Positions 18,072 to 28,365 of a stretch of DNA of 64,000 bases are shown in pieces. The notes under the pieces were generated by a model that was not told where the DNA came from, ran no database searches, and saw only the letters and a list, made by a program, of their open reading frames with translations. The DNA is taken from assembly GCA_030710605.1 (NCBI GenBank), contig CP092868.1, positions 28,530,011 to 28,594,010 on the forward strand, given 5' to 3'. Source of the DNA: Cordylochernes scorpioides. Lineage: Eukaryota > Arthropoda > Arachnida > Pseudoscorpiones > Chernetidae. The first letter of the stretch is position 1. Every line of letters begins with the position of its first letter. Position numbers and translations under genes: made by a program.

Positions 18072-21060
18072 GACCCTTAAAAGTTTGGTAAAGGATGAAT
18101 ATTTTGAGAAAAACTCTGGGCATGGTTCTGCTATTGTAGCATGCAGTATGACGCTCTTCTAAACCCATAGAAGGGTCTATCGTGAATGAAGGAATATTTT
18201 CCGAACCATCTAATGTCAACCAAACGGGTCCATGCCACCATAATTTTGAAGTGATCAAACAGGAAGGCAGAATTCCTCTCGTAGCAAGGTCTGCTGGATT
18301 TTGCTTGCCTGATATATATTGCCATGAATGGGCTGCAGTCAGATCTTGAATCTTTGCCACCCGATTGGCCACAAATATCTGCCACTTCTTTGATTCAGAA
18401 GTAATCCACGCCAGAACAATCTTTGAATCTGTCCAATAGAATTGTTCATCGATATTAAATGGAAGTGCTTGAGTTGTCTGCGATTGAAGTTGCGCCAACA
18501 TCAAGGCTGCGCAAAGCTCAAGTCTTGGTATGGTTATTTTCTTGATGGGAGCAACTTTTGTTTTTGCTGTCAGAAGAATGGTCTCAATTTGATTATTCTC
18601 ATAAGTTATTCTTAGATAACAGACAGCAGAATAAGCCAACTCCGATGAATCACAGAATCCATGCATCTGCATATTGGAAATTAATAAATTCCTTTGGAAT
18701 ATATATCTTGGAATACTGATTTGTTGAAAATGCTTCATTTCTCTTTCAAAAGTATTCCACTTTCTTTGAATAGAAGCAGGTATATCTTCATCCCAGCCAC
18801 ATTTCAATTTCCATATTTCTTGGAGGAGAAGTTTCAGCACAACTGTGGTAGGGGAAAGCCAGCCACAGGGGTCATAAATTCTGGCTATAGCCGATACAAT
18901 TTGTCTCTTCGATTTAATATCAGCTGGACCAGATTTACAAGAAATGTTGAGGGTATCATAACTTGGATCCCATTGGATTCCAAGAACGTTCACGCCTGAT
19001 TCCTTTCTATTAAATTCCATCACCTCACCTTTTCCTATCAATAATAAAGGTAAGTCTTCAATTATAGAAGTTTCATTGGATACCCATTTTCTCAGGACGA
19101 ATCCACCAGAACCCAATACAGCAATCAATTGTTGCACGAGTCCCTTGGCGTCTTCCAATGTGGGACATCCAGTCAGAAGGTCATCCACGTAGAAATCCTC
19201 ACGAATAATCTTGGATACTCTTGGATTAGAAACTTGTACCTCATGGGCAATCTGATGTAGAGTTCGAATTGCCAAGTAAGGGGCACATGCAAGGCCATAA
19301 GTGACTGTCAACAAGTTATACTCCTGCAATTCTAAATCTTTACAATCTCTCCATAGTATGGTTTGATATTTAATATCGTCTGGATGTAATCTAATCTGCC
19401 GATACATCTTTTCAATGTCGGCCACTAAAGCAACAGAGTTCGTGCGGAACTTGAGTAGGATGTTGAATATATTATTTTGAAGTTTTGGACCTACATGAAG
19501 GAGATCATTCAATGATATTTGGGTGGTAGTCTTGGTGGATGCATCAAATACCACTCGTAACTTAGTTGGCTGTGCCTTTAGAATACAGTGATGAGGAATG
19601 TAATATTTTGGTTCAGTCTGCAGAGAACAACTTACCTGCATATGACCTAATCTTATATATTCATTCATAAATTGTTTATATTGAACATATATATTTACAT
19701 TTTGTTCTAACCTTTTCTCTAGATTAAGAAATCTGCTAATTGCGATGGATTTCGATTGACCTAACTTTTCAGCTGATTCCTTAAATGGAAGCCTTACAAT
19801 ATACCTTCCTGATTCATCCCTGACTACATTTTTTAAATAATGACTTTCACAATCCTTTTCTTCTTTTGTAGGAATTTCTTCCAAAGGAATGGATTCCAAT
19901 TCCCAGAACCTTTTTATTGAATCTTCAGATTCCAATTCAGAAGAGAAATGTGCCTTATTTCTGAATGACTGCCGTTCACTCACTGAGGTTGGACCATATA
20001 CGAGCCATCCCAATTTTGAATGGATAGCAGATGGCTCATTTTCCTTTCCATTTCTCCTTTCTTCCTGAATGAGGTTGAATACTATATCTGACCCCAAGAT
20101 TACATCTATTTCTCTAGATTTGAAATTTAAAGGATCAGCCAGGATCAATCCCTTCATATGTGAATAATTTGTTTTCTTGACCGTAAAACTAGGAATATTG
20201 TTTGTTAACTTGGTAAGAACCAGTGCTGTAGTCTCAAACGATTGATGATCAAAGTGAGAAGAAAACCTGATCAATACCTCACCTAGGGAAGATTCTACAA
20301 GTTGATCTCCCAAACCTCCAACTGCTATACGTTTACGTCTGATGGGTATTCCTAGTTTTGCCGCGCACTTTTCAGTGATAAGGCTTCTTTGACTTCCATT
20401 ATCTAACAGAGCTCTACAAATTTGATCTTCCCCATTTACATCTTGTATATGAATTATAGCTGTAGATAACAGTATTTGTATAGAACCATCTGCTCCACTC
20501 AAACAGCAGGATGTGCTTGTTGAAGGTACATTCGATGGTTGTACTGATTTGGGAGAGGTAAACTGGACACTAGATGATCCCATTTGTCTTGGAGGACTTG
20601 AAATCACATGCAACAAGGTATGATGGTTTTTATTGCAATGGAAACAACGATTTGTGATTTTACAATTCTCAACAGAATGATTGACACGCAAACAATTAAA
20701 ACAAAGTTGGTTCTGTTTTACATAACCTATTCTATTTTGATTTGACATTTGTCTGAATCCATTACATTGATTCAATTTATGCCTCAATTTACATAGTAGA
20801 CAATTTTTGAAACCTACATTGATGTTGTATGTATTTCCTCTTTTATTCAAATATTCCTTTGAGGTAGTGTCCTTCATTGTATTCATTAAAGATTGAGCTT
20901 GTTTTTCCAAAAAGGAAATAAACCTTTGATATGAGGGCATTTCTTGATTATCATAAGACAATTCCCATTGTTGTCTGATTGGAGTATCTAGCTTCTTTTG
21001 TAAAAAATGTATTAACATAACGTCTACCATTTCATTTCTTTCCAAACCTATAGTCTCCAA
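18058..21060 (-). CDS. BEL/Pao gag C-terminus, protease, reverse transcriptase, RNase H (broken)
   Basis: A 1000-residue frame. From the N-terminus: the gag end (LIHFLQKKLDTPIRQQWEL), a Cys/His zinc-knuckle region with CFNC...H...C and CFHC...H (about 125-150), an aspartic protease with ALLDNGSQRSLI (about 215), a reverse transcriptase with ALVADIEKMYRQI and the catalytic YVDD in EDFYVDDLLTGCP (about 640), and RNase H with GFCDSS, PRLELCAALM and FYWTDSKIVLAW (about 840-910). A stop lies in frame about ten codons upstream of this start, and only about 400 bp separate it from the primer site, so the first 250 or so gag residues are missing. The frame is lost after the RNase H region. Confidence 0.93.
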   Translation of the reverse strand: METIGLERNEMVDVMLIHFLQKKLDTPIRQQWELSYDNQEMPSYQRFISFLEKQAQSLMNTMKDTTSKEYLNKRGNTYNINVGFKNCLLCKLRHKLNQCNGFRQMSNQNRIGYVKQNQLCFNCLRVNHSVENCKITNRCFHCNKNHHTLLHVISSPPRQMGSSSVQFTSPKSVQPSNVPSTSTSCCLSGADGSIQILLSTAIIHIQDVNGEDQICRALLDNGSQRSLITEKCAAKLGIPIRRKRIAVGGLGDQLVESSLGEVLIRFSSHFDHQSFETTALVLTKLTNNIPSFTVKKTNYSHMKGLILADPLNFKSREIDVILGSDIVFNLIQEERRNGKENEPSAIHSKLGWLVYGPTSVSERQSFRNKAHFSSELESEDSIKRFWELESIPLEEIPTKEEKDCESHYLKNVVRDESGRYIVRLPFKESAEKLGQSKSIAISRFLNLEKRLEQNVNIYVQYKQFMNEYIRLGHMQVSCSLQTEPKYYIPHHCILKAQPTKLRVVFDASTKTTTQISLNDLLHVGPKLQNNIFNILLKFRTNSVALVADIEKMYRQIRLHPDDIKYQTILWRDCKDLELQEYNLLTVTYGLACAPYLAIRTLHQIAHEVQVSNPRVSKIIREDFYVDDLLTGCPTLEDAKGLVQQLIAVLGSGGFVLRKWVSNETSIIEDLPLLLIGKGEVMEFNRKESGVNVLGIQWDPSYDTLNISCKSGPADIKSKRQIVSAIARIYDPCGWLSPTTVVLKLLLQEIWKLKCGWDEDIPASIQRKWNTFEREMKHFQQISIPRYIFQRNLLISNMQMHGFCDSSELAYSAVCYLRITYENNQIETILLTAKTKVAPIKKITIPRLELCAALMLAQLQSQTTQALPFNIDEQFYWTDSKIVLAWITSESKKWQIFVANRVAKIQDLTAAHSWQYISGKQNPADLATRGILPSCLITSKLWWHGPVWLTLDGSENIPSFTIDPSMGLEERHTACYNSRTMPRVFLKIFILYQTFKGHGLV

Positions 21061-21456
21061 ATTTCTAAGAGATTCGTTGAGCTAAGAACTGCTCTATTGG
21101 AGGAGTGGGGTTTACTACCCCTGGACCTCCTCCAAAGCCTGGTAAACAGTATGAGGGCTCGCTGTGAGACCTTGATAGCTGTTAGAGGTGATCATACTCC
21201 CTATTGATATCTTATTTCTTTAAGATCTGGAACCTTAGCTTTGGGTATGTTGGTAATAATTTGCATATTTCATAATTTCAAATATATTTTTTATTTTCAT
21301 ATTTTCATAAACTATTCTCCATAGTTTAAACTATTTGTATACTAAATTATACATTTGTTAATAAATTAGCTTTTGAGAAATTTCAATATTGGTTAAGTTT
21401 CTTATTTTTTGGACACCAGAGTAATTCAATTTTTCACTTACCAAATTATCCGTGGA

Positions 21457-21473
21457 TCCGGCTCGAGGGACCA
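21457..21473 (-). promoter_or_regulatory. Primer-binding site resembling tRNA-Tyr 3' end
   Basis: Six bases inside the 5' LTR the minus strand reads TGGTCCCTCGAGCCGGA. Its complement TCCGGCTCGAGGGACCA differs at one base from the conserved animal tRNA-Tyr 3' end TCCGGCTCGAAGGACCA. The primer assignment is inference from this match. Confidence 0.75.
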
Positions 21474-21479
21474 GAAAGA

Positions 21480-21753
21480 TGTTCGAATTGTAGATTTAGA
21501 TTTGAGTAGTTATTTAGATTTGAGTTAATGAATGATTGAATAAAGGTTTGCAAATAATAGAATAGGTTTTATTACCACGAATTTGGATTACAATAATGCT
21601 AATGGTAGCAGATTAAAAAATGTCAACAAAACACCAACAGTGCCAAGTAACAAAATCACAGATTAAAAGAAAATAAATAAATCAATGAAACAAAATGAAT
21701 TTAAGAAAAATGCAAATAAATGAATTAATGAATATTTACATTTGAATCCAACA
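21480..21753 (-). repeat. 5' LTR of the BEL/Pao element
   Basis: 274 bp; on the minus strand it begins TGTTGGATTCAAATG and ends CAATTCGAACA. It is followed by the primer-binding site. Confidence 0.93.
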
Positions 21754-21766
21754 GTTATGTAGTTTG

Positions 21767-22498
21767 TTAAGATATCCTCAACTGTGTCCGAGAATCTATT
21801 ATCCTGTTTCGAAATAAATGTTTTTCTTTCATCTGAAATACTTGTACAGTGGAAAAATAGTGAGATATTTCGGAGTTCATTTTCTGCGCACAGAGCTTAC
21901 ATAACAGTTCCGCTTCTCCGAAAATGTTCTTGTGATTTTCTCGGAAGAATGTGTAAAGTACTCGCAGTTGGGCAATGTGTCGTTTAACAATGAATGGAAG
22001 ATTGTCCGACAGATATCCTTCAGGAAGGGATGTTTTCTTCAGGTTTCTATAGTGAGGATATTGTTTTGTATTATTGATTCTCGCCCAGTCACCTTGTATG
22101 GATTGGTCTATTGCTGTTCTAGTAATCAGTGGCAGTTCATGTTGAAGAAAGTCCTTATCGGTGCAATTAATCAGATAAGAAAAACCAGTGGAATTCAGAA
22201 TGCCATTAATGATTTTAACAAGACCTATGTGGATATTTGAATTTCGGGACAAATTCATTAGTTCAGTTAAGCGTATAAATGATAATCGGTTAGCTTCCAT
22301 ATTGAAGATTCTGATCCAGTATTTCATTGTAAGTTTTATGGAGGTGACTGCAAGAGAAGTTCGTCCACACTCCATTCGAAGGATATATCCTGGGGTATAC
22401 CTGGGCAGGTTTAAAAGCCGATGCAGGAAAACATCCTGTAACTCCTTTTGATCATAAGCCCAGATCGGAGCTGCGTATAGGAGTACCGCTACAACCAT
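21767..22498 (-). pseudogene. LINE ORF2 C-terminal fragment (copy 1)
   Basis: 243 codons: VVAVLLYAAPIWAYDQKEL, then RLLNLPRYTPGYILRMECGR, matching the region downstream of the reverse transcriptase in Jockey-like non-LTR elements. Near the end, a Zn-knuckle-like CKLC...H run is broken by a one-base loss in a T tract (about 21857). The correct frame then continues as DNRFPDTVEDILTNY. The element is 5'-truncated near 22560, and the BEL right LTR sits just past its 3' part. The same frameshift is in copy 2. Confidence 0.85.
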
Positions 22499-22624
22499 TT
22501 AGTCCAATAGCCTTAAAGGTGCCTGAAGGGAGTTAACTTTAGACTTAGTCATGACTGTCCACACCGCACTTATTATATAACATCAGTCATTGACCAACAC
22601 AATTGTCTGTAAACACCGCAGTTA

Positions 22625-22672
22625 TGTGGGAGACCACTTAGAGCTTGGTGGTGCCGTTGGACTTGGAATTGA
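22625..22672 (-). pseudogene. Second decayed partial copy of the TM6 exon
   Basis: It reads NSKSNGTTKL then a stop, after a conserved acceptor-like gtgttctccag. Copy 2 equivalent: 53898-53945. Confidence 0.7.
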
Positions 22673-22949
22673 CTGGAGAACACAATATATTATAATCTTG
22701 TACCATGGAGACCATCCGTGATACATTGATATGGTATAAACACCAGTCATAATAGCCTAATAGTATATCTTTGTTGTTTGTTTAAAAAAACTCTTTCTCC
22801 TATATTGCCAATGGTTAGAAATTCCGAGGAAAGTGGATCCCTAGAATGACCATCAATCTCATTATAGGAGTATAATTTCTGTAAAGAATTGATTAATGCT
22901 AAAAGATATTAGGATGATTGAAAAATATTGTATTTAAACACCGAAGTTA

Positions 22950-22995
22950 TGTAGAGACCATACAAAGCTTGTAGTCCCGTTGTACTTGGTAGTGA
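22950..22995 (-). pseudogene. Third, most diverged partial copy of the TM6 exon
   Basis: The acceptor tgtgttttccag is kept and followed by a degenerate match to the exon start. Copy 2 equivalent: 54223-54268, where the first codons read STKYNGTTS. Confidence 0.6.
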
Positions 22996-22998
22996 CTG

Positions 22999-23790
22999 GA
23001 AAACACAATATATTATAGTCCGGTACTTTGAAGACATCCGTGGTACATTGATATTGTATTTTCATATATAATAACTTATCACCTCACATCTCTAATCAAG
23101 AGAATTGAAAGTATGACACAACTTTGAAAAATATATTGTCTTATGGATATTCAAGCTATAACAACCTAATTGTCTCCTCTACAACAATTAAACGATAATA
23201 ACAATAACAAACCATTGTTTAAATAATCGACAAACATTCCCCAAAGCATAGAATCCAGGTCTGTCATCTGATAGTAAAGAATAAAATTAAACGTAGGTAA
23301 TTCAAACCACTTTGACATTTAACCTGTAAATGTAAGAGGGAAACCTGGTTAGAAGTCAAATTAAGGTAAACACTTAATGGAACCATTAAATAGAATATTT
23401 GATGTTACAGAATCTCATGTTAGCGTGAAACCTGCCAGTCTGAGACATTTGTAATCTCTGTCCATGTAATAGAGATTATTCTATGCTTTGACAAAATTCT
23501 ATTATGTGTTATTTATTCCTCAATTTTTATTTATATTCCATAAACAATATAAATTAAAATATATCCAATTCTATACTAAATATACATACAAACTAGATAT
23601 AAATATAATTATCAGTAAAGTTGTAATTACTGAGATAGATGGGTTAGCCCCAAAGTACAGGAAATGTACAAAGTTCTCCCTAACTTCCTTTAATTAGAAC
23701 TGCCTGGAGATGGCGTAGAGATTAGAATACAGCTGGGACCTCTTCACGTCCACATAACTCTCTATAATTCTCACAGTTATATACTTTAAT
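22999..23790. other. Intronic AT-rich stretch, no gene seen
   Basis: It is collinear with about 54270-55060 in copy 2. Open frames here are short and change between the copies. No repeat structure is obvious apart from the exon-fragment boundary at the left. Confidence 0.6.
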
Positions 23791-23796
23791 TTTAAA

Positions 23797-24165
23797 AACA
23801 AGGCTTATTTTGGATTGTAATAAGATTATTTATTAATCCGATATTTCGATGGACCAATCTTCTATCTTTTACGAGGTATTTTGCCGTGAAGCACGCAGCA
23901 GGTCGCGTGCCCCAGGTGAGCCACCAGACGTCTTCCAAGCTTATTGGGCGATAAACCATCTAATGTATACATTTTAAACAGAGTAATATTAGATGGTTTA
24001 TCGCCTAATAAGCTTGGAAGATGTCTGGTGGCTCACCTGGGGCACGCGACCTGCTGCGTGCTTCAAGGCAAAATACCTCGTAAAAGATGGAAGATTGGTC
24101 CATCGAAATATCGGATTAATAAATAATCTTATTACAATCCCAAATAAGCCTTGTTTTTAAAATAT
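23797..24165. mobile_element. Foldback element with ~170-bp arms
   Basis: 'ggtcgcgtgccccaggtgag' and 'aagcttattgggcgataaac' on the left are mirrored on the right. The outer arms carry 'gatggaccaatcttc' and its inverse followed by GAAATATCGGATTAATAAATAA, the hairpin-GAAA-AATAAAT layout of the hammerhead-like families. Copy 2 is at about 55065-55435. Confidence 0.8.
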
Positions 24166-24235
24166 ACATATACTATGGATTGCTCTATATTCAGAAGTTA
24201 TATACTTGTACATATAGAAAATTTCCATCTATATT

Positions 24236-24420
24236 TTAGCCATAGATTTGGCCCAGCCACTTTGCCAGCTAAACACCTCTTTGGCAGATTGTCAAGATTC
24301 CATTAGATCCCTTGTGGCTCTCATGGAATAAAGTCCGCCCTAGACTTACGATGGCCATTAGCACGAAATCATGGTCTCTAGGTGGACGCTTTTCTGTTTG
24401 TGAAAGAAATTTCATTACTA
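24236..24420. repeat. Half copy of the 'tggtctctaggtggacgctt' foldback
   Basis: A diverged single arm of the element at 25017-25520 (shared blocks 'gattccattagatccc', 'aataaagtccgccctagact'). Copy 2 is at about 55515-55690. Confidence 0.7.
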
Positions 24421-24439
24421 TAAGTTTTAAAATAATTGG

Positions 24440-24985
24440 GGGCTTTATTCATTCATGAGTAAACCCCACTTGAACAGTACCCGGGCGAAGCCGGGTCCAG
24501 TCAGCTATATTAATATATATTTGAAGAAAATATCTTATTTAAAAAATTTAATAATTGTTTTCAAAATAATTATGTGTTTCAAAAATATATTTAAACGCAT
24601 ATAACAATATTTATATACGTTTATAAGTCTATATATAGGTGGATTGGATGTTTGCTAGAATCGTTTTAACAAATGTTCGTTAGGACAACCTTTCCTCGGG
24701 TAAAAACCGGGCGAAGCCGGGTACATTCGCTAAATACAGTTATTTACAAATGTTCGTTTGTGGCAAGATACTTTTCCTTCAACTTTAAATTACCGAGTGG
24801 ACCAATTAATGTTGATTTTATTCAACTTATCGTGTATTTTTCAAGGGACCGGGAAAAAATTCAAATTATCGAGAGTATAGACAAATATAGATTCAGTAGG
24901 GATTGGATGTTTGCTAGAATCGTTTTAACAAATGTTCGTTAGGCAAACTTTTACTCGGGTAAAAACCGGGCGAAGCCGGGAACAT
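24440..24985. mobile_element. Cluster of Helitron-like 3' ends
   Basis: Three hairpins 'ccgggcgaagccggg' occur at about 24480, 24708 and 24966. The first two are followed after about ten bases by CTAT and CTAA; the third runs into (AT)n. A short hairpin then CTRR is the Helitron 3' end signature. 'gctagaatcgttttaacaaa' is repeated before the second and third, so they are tandem relatives. Copy 2 is at about 55755-56270. Confidence 0.6.
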
Positions 24986-25016
24986 ATATATATATATATA
25001 TATGTATGGAAAATTT

Positions 25017-25520
25017 GCCGGGAGGAAATTAATCCATGGAAGCAATGGTCGCCTCTCCCGTCAAAATAAACGTCAGAATCTGACGCCATCTATTGACCGT
25101 CGCCGCAACTAGCGGCATCGGGTCGGTGACAAAGCCACAACACCAACTTTGGCAAACTGATAAGCGTCCACCTAGAGACCATGGTTTCGGGCTAATGGCC
25201 CTCGTCAGTCTAGGGCGGACTTTATTCCATGAATCCACACGGGATCTAATGGAATCCTCACAATCTACCAAAGAGGTGTTTTGCTGGCAATTTGGTAGAT
25301 GGTGAGGATTCCATTAGATCCCGTGTGGATCTCATGGAATAAAGTCCGCCCTAGACTGACGAGAACCATTAGCCCGAAACCATGGTCTCTAGGTGGACGC
25401 TTATCAGTTTGCCAAATTTGGTGTTGTGGCTTTGTCACCGACCCGTTGCGGCGACGGTCAATAGATGGCGTCAGATTCTGACGTTTATTTTGACGGGAGA
25501 GGCGACCATTGCTTCCATAT
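25017..25520. mobile_element. Large foldback element with ~230-bp arms
   Basis: Inner arms meet around 25285. 'gcaatggtcgcctctcccgt', 'catctattgaccgtcgccgc' and 'gtccacctagagaccatggt' each reappear inverted. Flanked by (AT)n. It is GC-richer than its surroundings, and open frames on both strands are mirror images and not genes. Other copies are at 56281-56805 and 48290-48725. Confidence 0.85.
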
Positions 25521-25858
25521 ATATATATATGTTTGTCGATTATGCACGCCCTCAATATGTAACTAATCTCGCTGAAATTTGAACAGGACAGAGAGTTAAA
25601 TCTGGAAGAGTTTTTTTGTCGTACTTTTAACCAAGAAAAATTATAATTAACCAGGTACTGTGCAACAATATTTTTTGTCAAAAATGATGATGACAATATT
25701 GCTGTATCATGCTTGATTGATATAAACAAAATTCTTTAAGTGTGGAATATTCATTTAAGCAGACCATGGGCGAAGCCAGATAATAATATTTAGTAGGCAG
25801 GAACAAAATTCTATCAGCGAAACATTCACTCGAGCAGAAGACACACGAAGCCAGGTCA

Positions 25859-26150
25859 TCTCTATATATAAAATATCGTTTCTCGGCCTTTTGGCTAAGA
25901 TCATGTAGTATATCTCTAGATATATTTATTTATATATATCTTTTTAAAAATCTATTCAGTAGAGAGATTATATATGTTTTCTTGAAAAATATATTTTATA
26001 TATTATATATATAAATATATAATGTAACGAATATTGTTATCATTATTATCATAATATTCTGTGTGTTCTGGAATATTATTATCAATAATATTCGTTAGGC
26101 AAACTTTCACTCGGATAAAACCCGGGCGAAGCCGGGTACACATCCGCTAT
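25859..26150 (+). mobile_element. Helitron-like element carrying a U2 snRNA 5' fragment
   Basis: It starts A|TCTCTATATATAAAA, a common Helitron 5' form, and ends with the hairpin cccgggcgaagccgggta (about 26120) followed by cacatccgCTAT; in copy 2 this end is CTAG|T. Just inside the 5' end, 25875-25915 matches the 5' end of U2 snRNA. It is about 290 bp and non-autonomous. The copy 2 version spans 57596-58696 because an LTR has inserted in it. Confidence 0.6.
25875..25915 (+). ncRNA. U2 snRNA 5'-end fragment (pseudogene, ~40 nt)
   Basis: The sequence atcgtttctcggcctttt, ggctaagatca matches the U2 5' end with one change (C5 to T), then tgtagtatatct with a 2-base deletion. The branch-site recognition sequence (GUAGUA) is retained but the Sm site and later stems are absent, so it is not a functional U2 gene. 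Copy 2: 57612-57652. Confidence 0.85.
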
Positions 26151-27120
26151 TAGATAATTAAAAAGATGACAATTGATATTAATGGTTAAATGTAAAAAGG
26201 TTTAAAACGATTTTAAAGAGAGCAATGTACATTTTGTTAATGTTATTTTCCATTATTATCTATATATTTATAATCTACAAAAATTCAGAGAGAAAACAAA
26301 AAACGCTGTTACGAATCAATTCACGAAAACAATTTGAAACAATAAACGATTAAAGAAAAAATAAAACAAATTTCGAGAAACTATTAGAAAAGTTCTCAGG
26401 TGTCAAAACTAAACTCTTGATACATTCTCATAAGAATACAATTAGAAATTTTTATCGAAAAGGTTCAAATTAATTAATATTCTTACATTGTAATTAGTTG
26501 AGACAGTTTTGATTACTTAAAATGGTGAAAAGGAAACTTAATTGAAAATTAGTTAACAAAGAATCTCTGCTGAAGGCAAAACTTGAATCATTAACTCTTT
26601 GATGGAATTCACAACTGTTTGGAAATTGAAGCGGTCGGAAGGCGAAAAGATTTCAATTATTTGAGAACCAGATGGAAATGTTAAAATATATAGATTTAAA
26701 ATGTAAATAGTTAAAAACACTTTTTATTCATGAAAAAAATTGTGAAAAAAGTTTAAAATTGCGAAATATTTTCTCACAATGAGTTCATTAAAAAAAACTT
26801 TAAAAATATTTTATTCGTCACTTTTTTAAAAGCGTGTGTGTGTTTAAATAAAACCTTTTTTATTTTACTAATAGATTCTTGAATTAAGATCTTTTGAATT
26901 TAGAATTTACTTGTTTTAAGACCTGTTGAATTAACGAATTAATTAGTTAATATCGTATTGAGAATTTAAGATTTAGTTGAATAAAGACATACTGAATTTA
27001 GGTTTGACTTAAGACCTATTGAATTTAGAATTTAACTTGTTTTAAGACCTGTTAAATTAACGATTTATTTAGTTAAGTCCCATTGAATTTAAGATTTGGT
27101 TTATTTTGCTGGTGGTTGGT
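26150..27120. other. Very AT-rich intronic stretch
   Basis: No gene is seen. From about 26880 to 27110, 'ttgaatttagaatttacttg' and 'aagacctgttaaattaacg' recur as short imperfect direct repeats. Copy 2 at about 58697-59665 is collinear. Confidence 0.6.
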
Positions 27121-27144
27121 GGTGTCTTGTCCATGAAGTTGATC

Positions 27145-27345
27145 AGATCGGTCCATGCACCCTGATCACAATACCGGCCAACCGAGGTGCCTTGTCCGTA
27201 TGGATGTCCTCTTCTGGATTGATGTCTGCCATATAGAGGGCTGCAGATCAGATCGGTCCGTGCACCTTGATCACAATACCGGCCAACAGAGGTGCCGTAT
27301 GGATGTCCTCTTCTGGATTGATGTCTGCCATATAGAGAGCTTCAA
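27145..27345. repeat. 105-bp minisatellite, about 2 units (copy 1)
   Basis: The unit contains 'cagatcggtccatgcaccct', 'gatcacaataccggccaac' and 'tcctcttctggattgatg'. The second unit lacks about 9 bp. The same array has about 8 units in copy 2. Confidence 0.9.
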
Positions 27346-27879
27346 GGATGGCCGGGAAACTGTATATATGGTCTGGAGTGAGTTGGGTGTTGTAACAGTT
27401 ATTGCAGTTCCTGTAGGATATCTAGTCATGTCTAGGTTTATCTTCATTTTTTTTAAATGCCCTATTCTGATTCTTGAAATTGTTGCCGTAATTCTCTGTT
27501 AATATTGAGGTTGTATATAGGCTGGGGCATTTTGGTTTTTGTAATGATTTTTTCTATTGTATTTGCGTCTTTCAATGTCATTGAACTGGTTTCCAGTGCC
27601 TGTTTTCGGTTTATTTTAAAGACCTATATTTTGAATTCAGTACTCCTTTGAGTTAAAACATTCGGAAATCAGGATTTAGTTTATTCAAGACTTATTGAAG
27701 TTCTACCTATATATTTGCATATGTTGACATTTACGAGTATGTATATATAAAGATATAATGAATATAAATATAGTCATGATAATATAGGAAACATATTACT
27801 GGATTATTACGAAAAAAATGATATTTATCTTTAATTGAGATTGGTTATACTGGCTTGCATTTCAAAGGAGGCTTGTTGA

Positions 27880-27960
27880 TGGAATCGTGTCCAATGAAGA
27901 GTTTCAGATATCTCCATGCATCTCTATCACAGCAGTTGCAATGTCATCTATCTTGGGTAA
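27880..27960. repeat. Single unit of a 98-bp minisatellite (copy 1)
   Basis: 'atctccatgcatctctatca' with its flanks is present once here but about eight times in copy 2. Confidence 0.85.
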
Positions 27961-28019
27961 GTTACATGTCCTGTAGGTTCTTGTGCCATCTGGATGTATT
28001 GTCATTCCTGTGTAGTGTT

Positions 28020-28250
28020 TTATTCTGAGTCTTGTATTGTTTTTGTAATTCTTCTCTCAGAGAGTTTATTTCGCATATTCGACCTTTCCTTGTCTTTTGT
28101 TGGAATTATCTTGTATTTTGCCAAAGCATCAGCATCAAATAATGACATTTGTTCTTTCCTTTGGCTCAACTTCCTAGCTTCCTTTGCTAGTTCATCTGCC
28201 ATCTCATTAACCCCGATCCCAACATGGGCAGGAATCCAAAGGAGGTTTAA
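28020..28250 (-). pseudogene. LINE RNase H domain remnant (copy 1)
   Basis: The minus strand encodes LLWIPAHVGIGVNEMADELA then KEA, the conserved C-terminal RNase H motif (W-IP-HVGI-GNE-AD-LAKEA) found in I- and Jockey-type LINEs. A charged linker follows until a stop. Only this piece is recognisable. Its downstream side runs into the 98-bp repeat unit. Confidence 0.8.
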
Positions 28251-28365
28251 GATATAGAACAGTGAATATTAGGATTTTCCTCCTTTTCCTAATTTTGTAT
28301 TTAAAAATTCTCAGCGCCACATATCATCAATAAATTACAGTTTAAAAAATGTTTCTTGAAAAATA

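Larger units (their letters stand above)
16340..21753 (-). mobile_element. BEL/Pao LTR retrotransposon (5414 bp), copy 1 only
   Basis: Two 274-bp LTRs (16340-16613 and 21480-21753) differ at about five positions. The 5-bp duplication GTTAT flanks the element (16335-16339, 21754-21758). The unoccupied site is seen in copy 2 near 53030. Read on the minus strand the order is 5' LTR, primer site, gag remnant, protease, reverse transcriptase, RNase H, integrase, polypurine tract, 3' LTR, the order of BEL/Pao. The pol frame is broken twice and the N-terminal gag is missing, so this copy is not autonomous. The high LTR similarity and polymorphism indicate recent insertion. Confidence 0.95.

Noticed and set aside
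18131..18999. Extra frames on both strands inside the BEL pol region
   Set aside because: Overlapping shadows of the reverse transcriptase/RNase H frame.
25029..25729. Mirror-image frames on both strands
   Set aside because: They fall in the arms of a foldback element, so each frame reappears inverted; no domain.
25875..25915. Functional U2 snRNA gene
   Set aside because: Only about 40 nt match; the Sm site, later stems and a snRNA promoter were not seen.
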